A DNA stretch of 46,654 nt, from assembly GCA_964546955.1 (NCBI GenBank), contig CAZJLP010000041.1:1-46654 (forward strand), written 5' to 3'. Shown one piece after another: positions 26,022 through 33,312 of the stretch. The notes beneath the pieces were generated by a model. The model made no database searches. It worked only from the letters and a program-made list of their open reading frames with translations, and was not told where the DNA came from. A program made the translations under genes and the position numbers. This DNA comes from CAZJLP01 sp964546955 (GTDB lineage: Bacteria; Verrucomicrobiota; Verrucomicrobiia; Opitutales; Opitutaceae). Every line of letters begins with the position of its first letter. Position 1 is the first letter of the stretch.

Positions 26022-26049
26022 CTCTCAACTCTCAACCCTCAACTCTCAA
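26022..26049 (-). repeat. heptamer array, TTGAGAG family, right arm of inverted pair
   Basis: Four 7-bp units read on the + strand as CTCTCAA, CTCTCAA, CCCTCAA, CTCTCAA, which is the inverse of the array at 25881-25908. It ends 12 bases before the ATG of the lipoprotein gene, so it forms part of that gene's leader. Confidence 0.92.
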
Positions 26050-26061
26050 CTCGTCCCCCGC

Positions 26062-26706
26062 ATGCACTTCACGGTTTTCACCCCTCGACTCTTGGTATTG
26101 GCTCCGGCTCTGCTTTGCGCACTGCTGTTGGGAGGCTGCGCGAGCGACAGGGACGACTTGTCACCCGAGCAATTGGCGGCGCGAATGAAAGAGCCACCCA
26201 AACCGACCATGCAGGGGGAGGACACGTTTTTCGAGGGAAAGCTGCTGGTCGAGGCCAGTCTCGGCCGCGGTTTTCGTTCCCGCCGCAATCTCAACCCCGA
26301 TCGGATGGGTCGCGGCGGCATGTACGACTACTACGAGTTCGACACCAGCGAGAACGAGGAAGACAAGCGGTACGTCTTCAACCCGCGCGTGAAGGAAAGC
26401 CCGCTGCCCCCCGTCGCTCTACGGCTGCGGTTGACCAATCGCGAAAAAACGCCCCTGGAAATCGAATTTGTCGAATGCAATTCCCAGCTCGGCAATTTCG
26501 CGGTCCAGCCCAAGACCCTCACGATCGAACCGGAAAAGTCCGGCCAGCCCGATCCCATGATTTCATTGCTGGGAGTGACAGCGCCCGAGCTTCCCTTGAC
26601 GATCTCCCTGAAGCTCGCCGGTCAGGCCGAAAAAAAGATCATCACGCTGAAGCCAATTTCGAATGCTCCTCCGCCGGATACAGGCGGCACGGCGGGGAAA
26701 AAATAA
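26062..26706 (+). CDS. putative lipoprotein
   Basis: This 214-residue protein has a lipoprotein signal (RLLVLAPALLCALLLGGC) with lipobox LGGC, so the mature protein should begin at the Cys near residue 30. The mature part has a charged region and a Tyr/Asp-rich segment (GMYDYYEFDTSENEEDKRYVF). A beta-rich domain follows (VALRLRLTNREKTPLEIEFVECNSQLGNFAVQP, EKSGQPDPMISLLGV) that reads like an Ig-type or DUF-type fold. I do not recognise the family. The ATG is 12 bases after a heptamer-repeat array, and there is no Shine-Dalgarno site. The 3' end is 13 bases from the convergent small ORF at 26720-26941. Confidence 0.8.
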   Translation: MHFTVFTPRLLVLAPALLCALLLGGCASDRDDLSPEQLAARMKEPPKPTMQGEDTFFEGKLLVEASLGRGFRSRRNLNPDRMGRGGMYDYYEFDTSENEEDKRYVFNPRVKESPLPPVALRLRLTNREKTPLEIEFVECNSQLGNFAVQPKTLTIEPEKSGQPDPMISLLGVTAPELPLTISLKLAGQAEKKIITLKPISNAPPPDTGGTAGKK

Positions 26707-26719
26707 GAGCGCAGCGAGA

Positions 26720-26941
26720 TCAACGCCCCGCCCTCGGTTGGCCGTTGGTCGCCGGCACCGCGCCCAGATTGTAGTCCGAAAAGTCGTTCGAGATTCCCTC
26801 GTACGGTCGGTCTTGTTTGTAGATCTGGAGGATTCTCGCATGTTCGTAGTCTGAGGTTGGAAATATCCGCGGCGGCTCGCCTTTCAAAAAGAGCGCCGTG
26901 TAGGCCCGGTGCCGGTCAACCAAACGTCGAATGACGAGCAT
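26720..26941 (-). CDS. small hypothetical protein
   Basis: This is a possible 73-residue protein from the ATG at 26941, preceded by GGAG. The residues have a natural composition (RLVDRHRAYTALFLKG, FPTSDYEHARILQIYK, GISNDFSDYNLGAV), unlike the Arg/Ala-rich shadows elsewhere. The same frame stays open to 27232, but that part overlaps the DgkA gene and looks like shadow sequence. It is convergent with the lipoprotein gene. I do not recognise it. The alternative is non-coding DNA between the lipoprotein and DgkA genes. Confidence 0.45.
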   Translation of the reverse strand: MLVIRRLVDRHRAYTALFLKGEPPRIFPTSDYEHARILQIYKQDRPYEGISNDFSDYNLGAVPATNGQPRAGR

Positions 26942-27106
26942 TTCTCCAACAAAGTCGGAGCCGGGCTCGAAGCAAGCGGGAGAAGGAGAGATAACGCGAC
27001 CGCCGAACTTCCCGCCCAAGCTGGAGGCCGCGGTCGTCGAGGCGGGACCCGGCTTCCCGCCACAAGCCAAAATCCAAGCTTTTCCCCGATCTGTGTCTCG
27101 AGTACT

Positions 27107-27553
27107 ATGAGTGCGATGTCGTCCACGCTGACCCCGAGCGAACCCGCGCCCGAAACGAAGCGCCGGAGCGTCCGCAACTTTTTCGCCTCCATCCAATATT
27201 CGATCGATGGTTTTTTGGCGGCGTTGAAGCACGAACCTTCGTTCCGGGAGGACCTCCTCTTCGCGGTTCTGCTCGTGCCTTTTGCAGTGATCCTGCCGAT
27301 CAACGCCGTTTCCACGGCAGTGATGATCGCCTCTCTTTTCCTTATCATCATCGTCGAACTGTTGAATTCAGCGATCGAGTGGACAATCGATTATGTCCGG
27401 CCGGAGCGGCATCCCCTGGCCAAGAGGATCAAGGACATGGCCAGCGCGGCCGTTTTCATGAGCTACGTGAACTGTATCGCAATCTGGGTGATCATTCTTT
27501 GGCCCGGAAATGGCGTCTGGAAGCGGCTGGTGGAGATGCTGACGCCTAAATGA
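27107..27553 (+). CDS. DgkA-type diacylglycerol/undecaprenol kinase
   Basis: This 148-residue integral membrane kinase has three hydrophobic helices and the DgkA signature ExxLNSAIE at residues 84-91 (IVELLNSAIEWTIDYV). After it come HPLAKRIKDMASAAVF, in which the Lys/Asp/Ala pattern is conserved in the family. The N-terminal amphipathic segment (IQYSIDGFLAALKHEPSFREDL) also fits. The chosen ATG at 27107 leaves about 20 extra polar residues; the ATG at 27116 is an equally possible start. The enzyme phosphorylates diacylglycerol or undecaprenol in the inner membrane, recycling lipid from envelope synthesis. Gram-negative context favours diacylglycerol kinase, but specificity is not readable here. 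Confidence 0.88.
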   Translation: MSAMSSTLTPSEPAPETKRRSVRNFFASIQYSIDGFLAALKHEPSFREDLLFAVLLVPFAVILPINAVSTAVMIASLFLIIIVELLNSAIEWTIDYVRPERHPLAKRIKDMASAAVFMSYVNCIAIWVIILWPGNGVWKRLVEMLTPK

Positions 27554-27602
27554 GCGCTGGCTGACCATTCGCATGCTAAAGCCGAATGGGTGTTGCGCCT
27601 CG

Positions 27603-27637
27603 CTACGCTCTACTCTCCACCTTCTACCTCCCTCCAG
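27603..27637 (-). repeat. degenerate heptamer array, TAGAAGG-like family
   Basis: Five consecutive 7-bp steps on the + strand are CTACGCT, CTACTCT, CCACCTT, CTACCTC, CCTCCAG. The reverse complement resembles the TAGAAGG array at 41341-41375. It lies 50 bases after the DgkA gene. The units are imperfect, so this is less certain than the TTGAGAG arrays. Confidence 0.55.
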
Positions 27638-27798
27638 CGCGGGGGCCGCGCTAGGGGGAATCCCCTGACTTTGACGGTTTTATGACGGCGTGGTGGTTAT
27701 TCTGCGCTTCAACCGTCCGAATATATCTTCATGGTAGTGCTCTAGACTTTTTTTCGCAGACCCCCACTTCCAAACGTCTTAGAAAAAAACACCCACCT

Positions 27799-28560
27799 AT
27801 GAAGGTCACTTTTAGTGTCACCCTGGGCGCGAGCCTGCTCCTTGCCGGCTGCTCCTCCACTCCGATTGCCCCGCCCCCCGCCGCGACGTCCAAGCCTGCG
27901 GCAGCCCCCGCCAGGCCGGCGGTGGCACCGGCGGCTCCGGTCGCGACGGCGGGCCCTGCGCCCTCCGCATCGCTCACCCAAAACACAACGGCTCCAAAGG
28001 TCCCCACGGTGCCTATTTCGCCCGAAGCCGCCGCGGTGGTCGAGCGGCTGACTCATAGCTATGGTCCTGATACCCAACGGCATGAATTAGTCGAAACCAC
28101 CCATTTTCCGGAGGCCGAAAAGTCTCTTTTGGCGGGCGCGCGTCCCCCGAAGTACGAGCGCATCAACCGGGACGGCCAACCGCCCGCGAGCGGATTGACG
28201 GCCGACGGCACGACCACTCAGCTCGTCGAACGCGATTGGACCGGTCTGGTGCTGGTTCCGATCGCCACCTCCCTCTCCAAACTGCACACCTCCGACGTGC
28301 GGCTCCTCCAGGTCGAAGCCCACCCCCTCAGCGATGGACGGGTACGCGTTTGGGCACGCATCCAGAACATCAACCGGGGCGCCTTGCCGGCCGAGGTGGC
28401 CTGTTCGTTCCGCATGCGGGGAGCGCCGACCCCCACCAGCCCCTACTTCTACTCCTTGGAGGTTCCCGGCACCAATTATCGAGACGTGTTCTTCATTTCT
28501 CCCGACGGCGACATGAACGCGTACACCGTATTGGTCCGCTCCCGCCCCACGGAGGACTGA
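27799..28560 (+). CDS. putative lipoprotein with DUF1425-like C-terminal domain
   Basis: This 253-residue protein starts at the ATG at 27799; MKVTFSVTLGASLLLAGCSS is a clear lipoprotein signal with lipobox LAGC. A long Pro/Ala/Thr spacer follows (about residues 22-75), typical of a linker crossing the periplasm. The C-terminal about 110 residues have a beta-rich pattern (LHTSDVRLLQVEAHPLSDGRVRVWARIQN, PYFYSLEVPGTNYRDVFFIS, YTVLVRSRP). This loosely resembles the DUF1425/YcfL family; I hold that assignment weakly. The upstream frame to 27682 is rejected because it hides the lipobox internally. It converges on lptG with a 21-base gap. Confidence 0.8.
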   Translation: MKVTFSVTLGASLLLAGCSSTPIAPPPAATSKPAAAPARPAVAPAAPVATAGPAPSASLTQNTTAPKVPTVPISPEAAAVVERLTHSYGPDTQRHELVETTHFPEAEKSLLAGARPPKYERINRDGQPPASGLTADGTTTQLVERDWTGLVLVPIATSLSKLHTSDVRLLQVEAHPLSDGRVRVWARIQNINRGALPAEVACSFRMRGAPTPTSPYFYSLEVPGTNYRDVFFISPDGDMNAYTVLVRSRPTED

Positions 28561-28581
28561 CGGCTTAGGCTTTTTCAAGCC

Positions 28582-29702
28582 CTATCTCATCCGCGCGAGG
28601 AACCAGGCGGCGGCCGCGCAAATGACCCCGTTGGGGATCATGGCCGCAATCATCGGGTCGATCGTTCCGCGACTGCCCACGCCGGCCGCAAAACGCACCA
28701 GCAGGAAATAGATCAGGAAGAGCCCGAGCGATTTGGATACCCCCACCGCGGGATTTACCCGCACCCCGGCGAGGGCGAAGGGAATGGCCAATCCAATCAC
28801 GATCAAAGGAGACAGGGTCTCGGCGAGCAGGCTGTAATACCGCACTGCATACACGTTGAGCTTCGGGTTTTCCTCCACGTCGAAGTACTCCATGATGCGC
28901 TTCAACTCGAAAAACGAGAGGTGGCTGGGCTTGACGTCGAAGACCAGCATCAGCGCAGGATCCTCCGTGTAGTACGGAATGACCTTTTCCTCGAAAAGCG
29001 ACGGCTTCACGTCGTTCGAGTCCGCGTCGAAGAGTAACTCGCGGCCCTGGTAGAAAACCCAGCAATNNNNNNNNNNCGCACCGGATCGAACCGCGCTTCA
29101 CGGGCCTCCAGTCGGATTTTTTCGCGGCGCGTCTGGTCGACCTCCGAAACGGTCACACCGTAGGCGCGATTGAGAAATCGGCTGTAACGATTGATGAACC
29201 AAATCCGTCCTTCCCGCTGATTGTCGAAGGTGACCAGCCGGGCCAGGCCGATCTGTTCCGTCTGGGTCGTCTTCTGCGCTTGATACCTGAAATCAAGGTG
29301 CTCCATGAGCCTCCTTGACTCTTCGATCGACCAAGGGACCACGCTCGCGTTGAGGGCCCAGACCAAGCCGCAGAAGAAGACTCCGGTGACCCAGATCAGC
29401 CGTGTGATGCGAAAAATACCGGTGCCCGCCGCCCGCAGCGCGGTGATTTCATTGTTTCGATGCAGTTGCCCCAGCGCATACAGCAGGGAAATCAAGATTA
29501 CGATCGGGAGCACAAATGCCAGGTAAGCAGGCAGTTTGATCGCAAAATACACGACGATGTCGCGCGCTTGAGCGCCCTTGTCCAACAGATCGCCAAAATC
29601 GTCCTTCATGCTGAAGACAAGCAGCAATCCGAGCATGGCTCCGATCACGAGGCCGAACATCTTCAGCCATTCGCGGAGGATGTAGCGATCGATGAGTTTC
29701 AA
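28582..29702 (-). CDS. lptG: LPS export permease LptG, interrupted by an assembly gap
   Basis: This is an inner-membrane permease of the LptBFG complex that extracts lipopolysaccharide for transport to the outer membrane. The likely start is the TTG at 29702-29700, giving KLIDRYILREWLKMFG; the open frame extends to 29930 but without family similarity. Conserved features include an N-terminal helix pair, LPAYLAFVLPIVILISLLYALGQLHRNNEITALRAAG (the coupling-helix region), VVPWSIEESRR, then after the gap CWVFYQGRELLF, SFFELKRIMEY and the C-terminal membrane helices. The total of about 370 residues fits the family. The frame change across the ten N at 29067-29076 is an assembly artefact: an intact gene needs a gap length of 2 modulo 3. 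It is divergent from livK. Confidence 0.9.
29067..29076. other. assembly gap inside lptG
   Basis: Ten N between a broken codon (CG-) and another broken codon (-AT) that precedes C-W-V-F-Y. As few as two bases may be missing; the true length must be 2 modulo 3. Confidence 0.98.
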
Positions 29703-29869
29703 TGGGGCATTAGAAGGGCCGGGGCGCGCATGCGTAAAACCTAAAGTGTGAGACTCCTCTCCCTCGCTCTCGTTCGGCCAAAAGCGCGGCAATCGCGCGC
29801 CACTCACTCCCGACGGGACAGCTGGGCCGGCGCCGCCTTCGGAACAAACCCTGCTGTGCCGGTGACAGC

Positions 29870-29940
29870 GATCGTAACAGTTTGATTGAAAGCCAACGGG
29901 CCCTTCCCTTAGCTGCGGCGAATCCCACACCGTTACGATC
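29870..29940. promoter_or_regulatory. 9-bp inverted repeat in the lptG/livK divergent region
   Basis: GATCGTAAC at 29870-29878 and its exact reverse complement GTTACGATC at 29932-29940 are separated by 53 bases. The second copy ends 14 bases before the livK ATG. Such placement suits an operator pair or a leader stem, but no known regulator site is recognised. Confidence 0.4.
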
Positions 29941-29954
29941 CACCCTTTTCACCC

Positions 29955-31088
29955 ATGATCTCATTTACTCGACGCTCCCTTTCCCTGGCCCTTGCACTCG
30001 TCGCATCGATCGTAAGTCTCCAGGCACAGGACACGATCAAGGTCGGAGAGATCGCCTCGCTGACCGGGAAAGAAGCCGCTTTTGGCCAGTCGTCCCATAA
30101 AGGCACTCTCTTGGCGGTCGAGGAGCTGAATGCGGCCGGCGGCGTACTCGGGAAGAAAATCGAGCTGCTCACCGAGGATAATCAATCGAAGCCGGGCGAA
30201 TCCGCCACGGCCGCGAACAAACTGATCTCGCGCGACAAAGTCGTCGCTCTGCTCGGTGAAGTTGCCTCCAGCCGCTCGCTGGAGATGGCACCCATCGCGC
30301 AGCGTTCCAGGATCCCGATGATCTCACCGTCTTCAACCAACCCGGCGGTCACGGAGAAGGGAAACTATGTCTTCCGCGTGTGTTTCATCGACCCCTTCCA
30401 GGGCACGGTCATGGCGAAATTCGCCCAAAAGACGCTCAACGCCAAAAAGGTCGCGGTCCTCACGTCGGTTTCTTCCGCCTACAGCGTGGGTCTGGCCAGG
30501 TATTTCAAGGAGCGGTTTACCGCGGACGGCGGCAAGATCGCGATCGAGCAAAAATTCTCGGAAGGCGACAAGGATTTCAAAGCTCAGCTCACCGCGATTC
30601 GCGCCGCGGGAGTCGATGCCATCTTTGTTCCCGGCTATTACACGGAGGCGGCGCTGATCACAAAGCAGGCGCGCGAACTCGGCTTGAGCATCCCGCTTTT
30701 CGGCGGCGATGGCTGGGAAGCCCCGCAATTGATCGAGCTCGGAGGAAAAGCGGTCGAAGGCACGTACTACTCCACCCACTACTCGCCCGAGGACACCTCA
30801 GGCGCGGTGCAAGAGTTCATCGCGAAATTCAAAAAGCGCTGGAATGGCGAAACCCCCGACGCGATGGCGGCTCTCGGATATGACTCCGCTCTCGTCCTGG
30901 CCGACGCCATCAAGCGAGCCGGCGGCACCGAACCAGCCAAGTTGCGTGACGCAATCGCCGCGACAAAGGACTTTGTCGGCGTAACCGGGAAAACGAACAT
31001 CGATGCCCAGCGCAACGCGTCCAAGTCCGCCGTAATCGTGACGATCAAGGATGGTCAATTTAAGTTCGTCGAAGCGATCTCCCCCTGA
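29955..31088 (+). CDS. livK: branched-chain amino-acid ABC transporter substrate-binding protein
   Basis: This 377-residue periplasmic binding protein has a signal peptide ending SLQA-QDTIKVGE (RSLSLALALVASIVSLQA). The type I periplasmic binding fold is shown by IKVGEIASLTGKEAAFGQSSHKG, LAVEELNAAGGVLGKKIEL, VVALLGEVASSRSLEMAPIAQ, SPSSTNPAVTEKGNYVFR, FVPGYYTEAALITKQARELG and FGGDGWEAPQLIELGG. It should capture branched-chain or related hydrophobic amino acids and deliver them to LivHM. It is the first gene of livKHMGF but is separated from livH by a repeat-bounded insert of about 350 bases. The ligand is inferred from family only. Confidence 0.92.
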   Translation: MISFTRRSLSLALALVASIVSLQAQDTIKVGEIASLTGKEAAFGQSSHKGTLLAVEELNAAGGVLGKKIELLTEDNQSKPGESATAANKLISRDKVVALLGEVASSRSLEMAPIAQRSRIPMISPSSTNPAVTEKGNYVFRVCFIDPFQGTVMAKFAQKTLNAKKVAVLTSVSSAYSVGLARYFKERFTADGGKIAIEQKFSEGDKDFKAQLTAIRAAGVDAIFVPGYYTEAALITKQARELGLSIPLFGGDGWEAPQLIELGGKAVEGTYYSTHYSPEDTSGAVQEFIAKFKKRWNGETPDAMAALGYDSALVLADAIKRAGGTEPAKLRDAIAATKDFVGVTGKTNIDAQRNASKSAVIVTIKDGQFKFVEAISP

Positions 31089-31095
31089 GCCTTGG

Positions 31096-31116
31096 TTGAG
31101 AGTTGAGGGTTGAGAG
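31096..31116 (+). repeat. heptamer array, TTGAGAG family, left arm around the four-helix-bundle gene
   Basis: Three 7-bp units TTGAGAG, TTGAGGG, TTGAGAG begin 8 bases after the livK stop. The inverse array lies at 31418-31438. Confidence 0.92.
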
Positions 31117-31129
31117 CCCATACCTCCCG

Positions 31130-31417
31130 ATGTTCAATTTCGAGAAGCTCGACGAGCGCTTCGGTCTCACCAATCAGATGAGACGCGCATCTGCGTCGAT
31201 CAGCTGCAATATTGCAGAGGGCTGTTCGCGGGCGTCGAGGGCTGACTGTATACGATTCCTGGAATACGCCGGAGGATCGGTTTTCGAGGTGGTGACCCAA
31301 GCGACGATTGCGCGTAACCAAGCATTTTTGCCGGAAGACGAATACCCACGCGTTTATGGGGACGCCGAAGAACTATCCCGCATGATTAGCGGGCTCCGGC
31401 GATCCCTGGTTGAGTGA
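31130..31417 (+). CDS. shortened four-helix-bundle (S23/23S-IVS-type) protein
   Basis: This 95-residue protein starts at the ATG at 31130 (MFNFEKLDERFGLTNQMRRASASI). It belongs to the four-helix-bundle family PF05635, known from 23S rRNA intervening sequences and related to the retroelement accessory protein Avd. The signature is GLTNQMRRA-x-SI-xx-NIAEG, then FLEYAGGSVFEVVTQATIARNQ and EELSRMISGLRRSL. Family members are usually about 115-120 residues, with a first helix of the EVWQKAxxLxxxVY type between MFNFEKL and ERFGL. Here those about 22-25 residues are missing in frame, so helix 1 appears deleted and function is doubtful. The gene lies between inverted heptamer arrays and between livK and livH. 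The last codons (TTGAGTG at 31410-31416) themselves resemble a repeat unit. Confidence 0.85.
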   Translation: MFNFEKLDERFGLTNQMRRASASISCNIAEGCSRASRADCIRFLEYAGGSVFEVVTQATIARNQAFLPEDEYPRVYGDAEELSRMISGLRRSLVE

Positions 31418-31438
31418 CTCTCAACGCTCAACTCTCAA
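31418..31438 (-). repeat. heptamer array, TTGAGAG family, right arm around the four-helix-bundle gene
   Basis: Three units on the + strand are CTCTCAA, CGCTCAA, CTCTCAA, directly abutting the TGA of the four-helix-bundle gene and ending 12 bases before the livH start. It is inverted relative to 31096-31116. Confidence 0.92.
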
Positions 31439-31450
31439 CTAGCCTCCCTG

Positions 31451-32341
31451 GTGACTGAATTTCTTCAACAGCTGATCAACGGACTGTCGCTAGGGGCAAT
31501 TTATGCGCTGATCGCGCTGGGGTACACGATGGTGTACGGGGTCCTGCGCTTTATCAACTTTGCGCATTCAGATGTGTTTATGGTCGGTGCTTTCGTGGGG
31601 TATTACCTCGGACAAAAGGTGCCGCAGGGAACAATTGGCGGGGGCTTGATGGTGTTGCTCGCGGCAATGATCGCATGCGCGATCCTCGGAATGGCCATCG
31701 AACGGTTCGCCTATCGGCCATTGCGCAATGCACCGACCCTTAATGTGCTGATCACGGCGATTGGAGTTTCGTTGCTGCTCGAATACAGTGGCCAGGTTTA
31801 TTTTGGGGCATCTCCGCGCACCTTTCCTTCCATTTTTCCAGCAGTGGCCCTGCAGTTCGGGGATCTCGTGATCTCGAGCAACCAGATCATCGTCATCGCC
31901 ACGACAATTACACTTCTCGTCGTGCTCCAATTCATCGTTTTCAAAACGAAAATTGGCACGGCGATGCGGGCGGTTTCGCTCAATCCGAAAGCGGCTCAAC
32001 TGGTCGGAGTGAACAACAATGTCGTGATTTCATTCACTTTCGGTCTGGGCTCGGCCCTGGCGGGGGCGGGCGGGATTCTCTACGCGCTCAACTACCCGTC
32101 GATCGATCCGCTCATGGGCGTGATGCCCGGCCTGAAAGCCTTTGTCGCGGCGATCCTCGGAGGCATCGGCAATATCCCTGGCGCGGCGCTGGGCGGACTC
32201 GTGCTCGGCACGGTCGAAACGTTCATCAGCGGCAGCCAATATTCGACCTACAAGGACGCGATCGCCTTTGGGATTCTCATCGTGATCCTGCTTTTTCGTC
32301 CGGCTGGACTCTTGGGCAAATTTACCGTGGAAAAAGTTTAA
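31451..32341 (+). CDS. livH: branched-chain amino-acid ABC transporter permease LivH
   Basis: This 296-residue permease with about eight hydrophobic segments starts at the GTG at 31451 (TEFLQQLINGLSLGAIYALIALGYTMVYGVLRFINFAHSD), which closely matches the LivH family opening. Other family marks are ERFAYRPLRNAPTLNVLITAIGVSLLLEY, GTAMRAVSLNPKAAQLVGVN and GLKAFVAAILGGIGNIPGAALGGLVLG. It forms the translocation pore with LivM. The start lies 12 bases after a heptamer array and no Shine-Dalgarno site is present; a CCTCCC stretch occupies the normal position. livM follows after 15 bases. Confidence 0.95.
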   Translation: MTEFLQQLINGLSLGAIYALIALGYTMVYGVLRFINFAHSDVFMVGAFVGYYLGQKVPQGTIGGGLMVLLAAMIACAILGMAIERFAYRPLRNAPTLNVLITAIGVSLLLEYSGQVYFGASPRTFPSIFPAVALQFGDLVISSNQIIVIATTITLLVVLQFIVFKTKIGTAMRAVSLNPKAAQLVGVNNNVVISFTFGLGSALAGAGGILYALNYPSIDPLMGVMPGLKAFVAAILGGIGNIPGAALGGLVLGTVETFISGSQYSTYKDAIAFGILIVILLFRPAGLLGKFTVEKV

Positions 32342-32356
32342 CCCCGCGCGCCCGCC

Positions 32357-33310
32357 ATGCCCTCCAAGCCGCACCTGTTTCTGCTTCTGGCGCTCCTCGC
32401 GGCCTTCGGCCTTTCGCAAGCCACAGATCACATCAACTCGTATGTGGTGGACGTGGCTATTGGCGTCGGAATCAACGTCATCCTCGCGGTCAGCTTGAAC
32501 CTGGTCAATGGGTACACAGGGCAGTTTTCCCTCGGCCACGCGGGCTTCATGGCGGTCGGCGCCTATCTCTCTGCGTCGATCACCTTGTTTCTAGGGCCGC
32601 AGCTCCTGGGTGAAAGCGGCGGCACCGCCTTTGCCCAAGCCATGCTTTTTCTGGCGGCTTTGATCGTCGGGGGCCTCGCGTCCGCTCTGGCCGGTTTTGT
32701 GGTGGGCGTGCCGTCGCTCCGGCTGAAGGGCGATTACCTCGCCCTGGTCACTCTTGGTTTTGGCGAGATCATCCGGGTGATTTTCCAGAACGTCGAAACG
32801 CTCGGCGGCGCGCTCGGCTTGAACGGCATCCCCTACTACACGACGCTTTTCTGGGTCCTCGGATTCGCCGCCATCGCGGTCTTCGTGGTTTCCTGCCTGA
32901 TCCGGTCGACCTACGGCCGGGGATTTTTGGCCACCCGCGACGATGAAATCGCGGCCGAGGCGGTGGGATTGAACACGACAAATTACAAGATCGTGGCCTT
33001 CGTCATCGCCGCGTTCTTCGCCGGGGTCGCCGGAGGACTTTACGGGCATCTGAAAATGACCATCACGCCCACCGGTTTCGACTTCACCAAGAGCATCGAG
33101 ATCGTGGTCATGGTTATCCTCGGCGGCATGGGAAACACCGTTGGAGTCATTCTCGCGGCTATTCTGCTCACTCTTCTTCCCGAGGTCCTTCGGCCGATCG
33201 CTGAGTATCGGATGATCATCTACTCCCTTCTCTTGATCGTGTTGATGCTGGTGCGTCCTCAAGGCTTGTTCAACTTCAAGCTCGGCAAATCGAAAGCGGG
33301 ACCTGCCTGA
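32357..33310 (+). CDS. livM: branched-chain amino-acid ABC transporter permease LivM
   Basis: This 317-residue inner-membrane permease pairs with LivH. The family segments are LNLVNGYTGQFSLGHAGFMAVGAYLSA, GVPSLRLKGDYLALVTLGFGEIIRV, TYGRGFLATRDDEIAAEAVGLNTTNYKIVAFVIAAFFAGVAGGLYGH and ILGGMGNTVGVILAAILLTLLPE. The C-terminus is MLVRPQGLF. The start at 32357 is 15 bases after livH, and livG begins two bases after its stop, so the two are tightly coupled. No unusual feature was seen in it. Confidence 0.95.
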   Translation: MPSKPHLFLLLALLAAFGLSQATDHINSYVVDVAIGVGINVILAVSLNLVNGYTGQFSLGHAGFMAVGAYLSASITLFLGPQLLGESGGTAFAQAMLFLAALIVGGLASALAGFVVGVPSLRLKGDYLALVTLGFGEIIRVIFQNVETLGGALGLNGIPYYTTLFWVLGFAAIAVFVVSCLIRSTYGRGFLATRDDEIAAEAVGLNTTNYKIVAFVIAAFFAGVAGGLYGHLKMTITPTGFDFTKSIEIVVMVILGGMGNTVGVILAAILLTLLPEVLRPIAEYRMIIYSLLLIVLMLVRPQGLFNFKLGKSKAGPA

Positions 33311-33312
33311 TC

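Noticed and set aside
24593..26035. 480-codon open frame on the minus strand
   Set aside because: It runs antisense to thpR and the TIGR02466 gene. Its N-terminal stretch with LNSQLSTLN is simply the translation of the TTGAGAG heptamer repeats.
25881..26049. CRISPR array
   Set aside because: The repeats are contiguous 7-bp units without spacers and occur as an inverted pair; there are no cas genes in the window.
28565..29101. 178-codon minus-strand frame bridging the N run near lptG
   Set aside because: It is an alternate frame of lptG; the residues C-W-V-F-Y and the membrane helices belong to the other frame.
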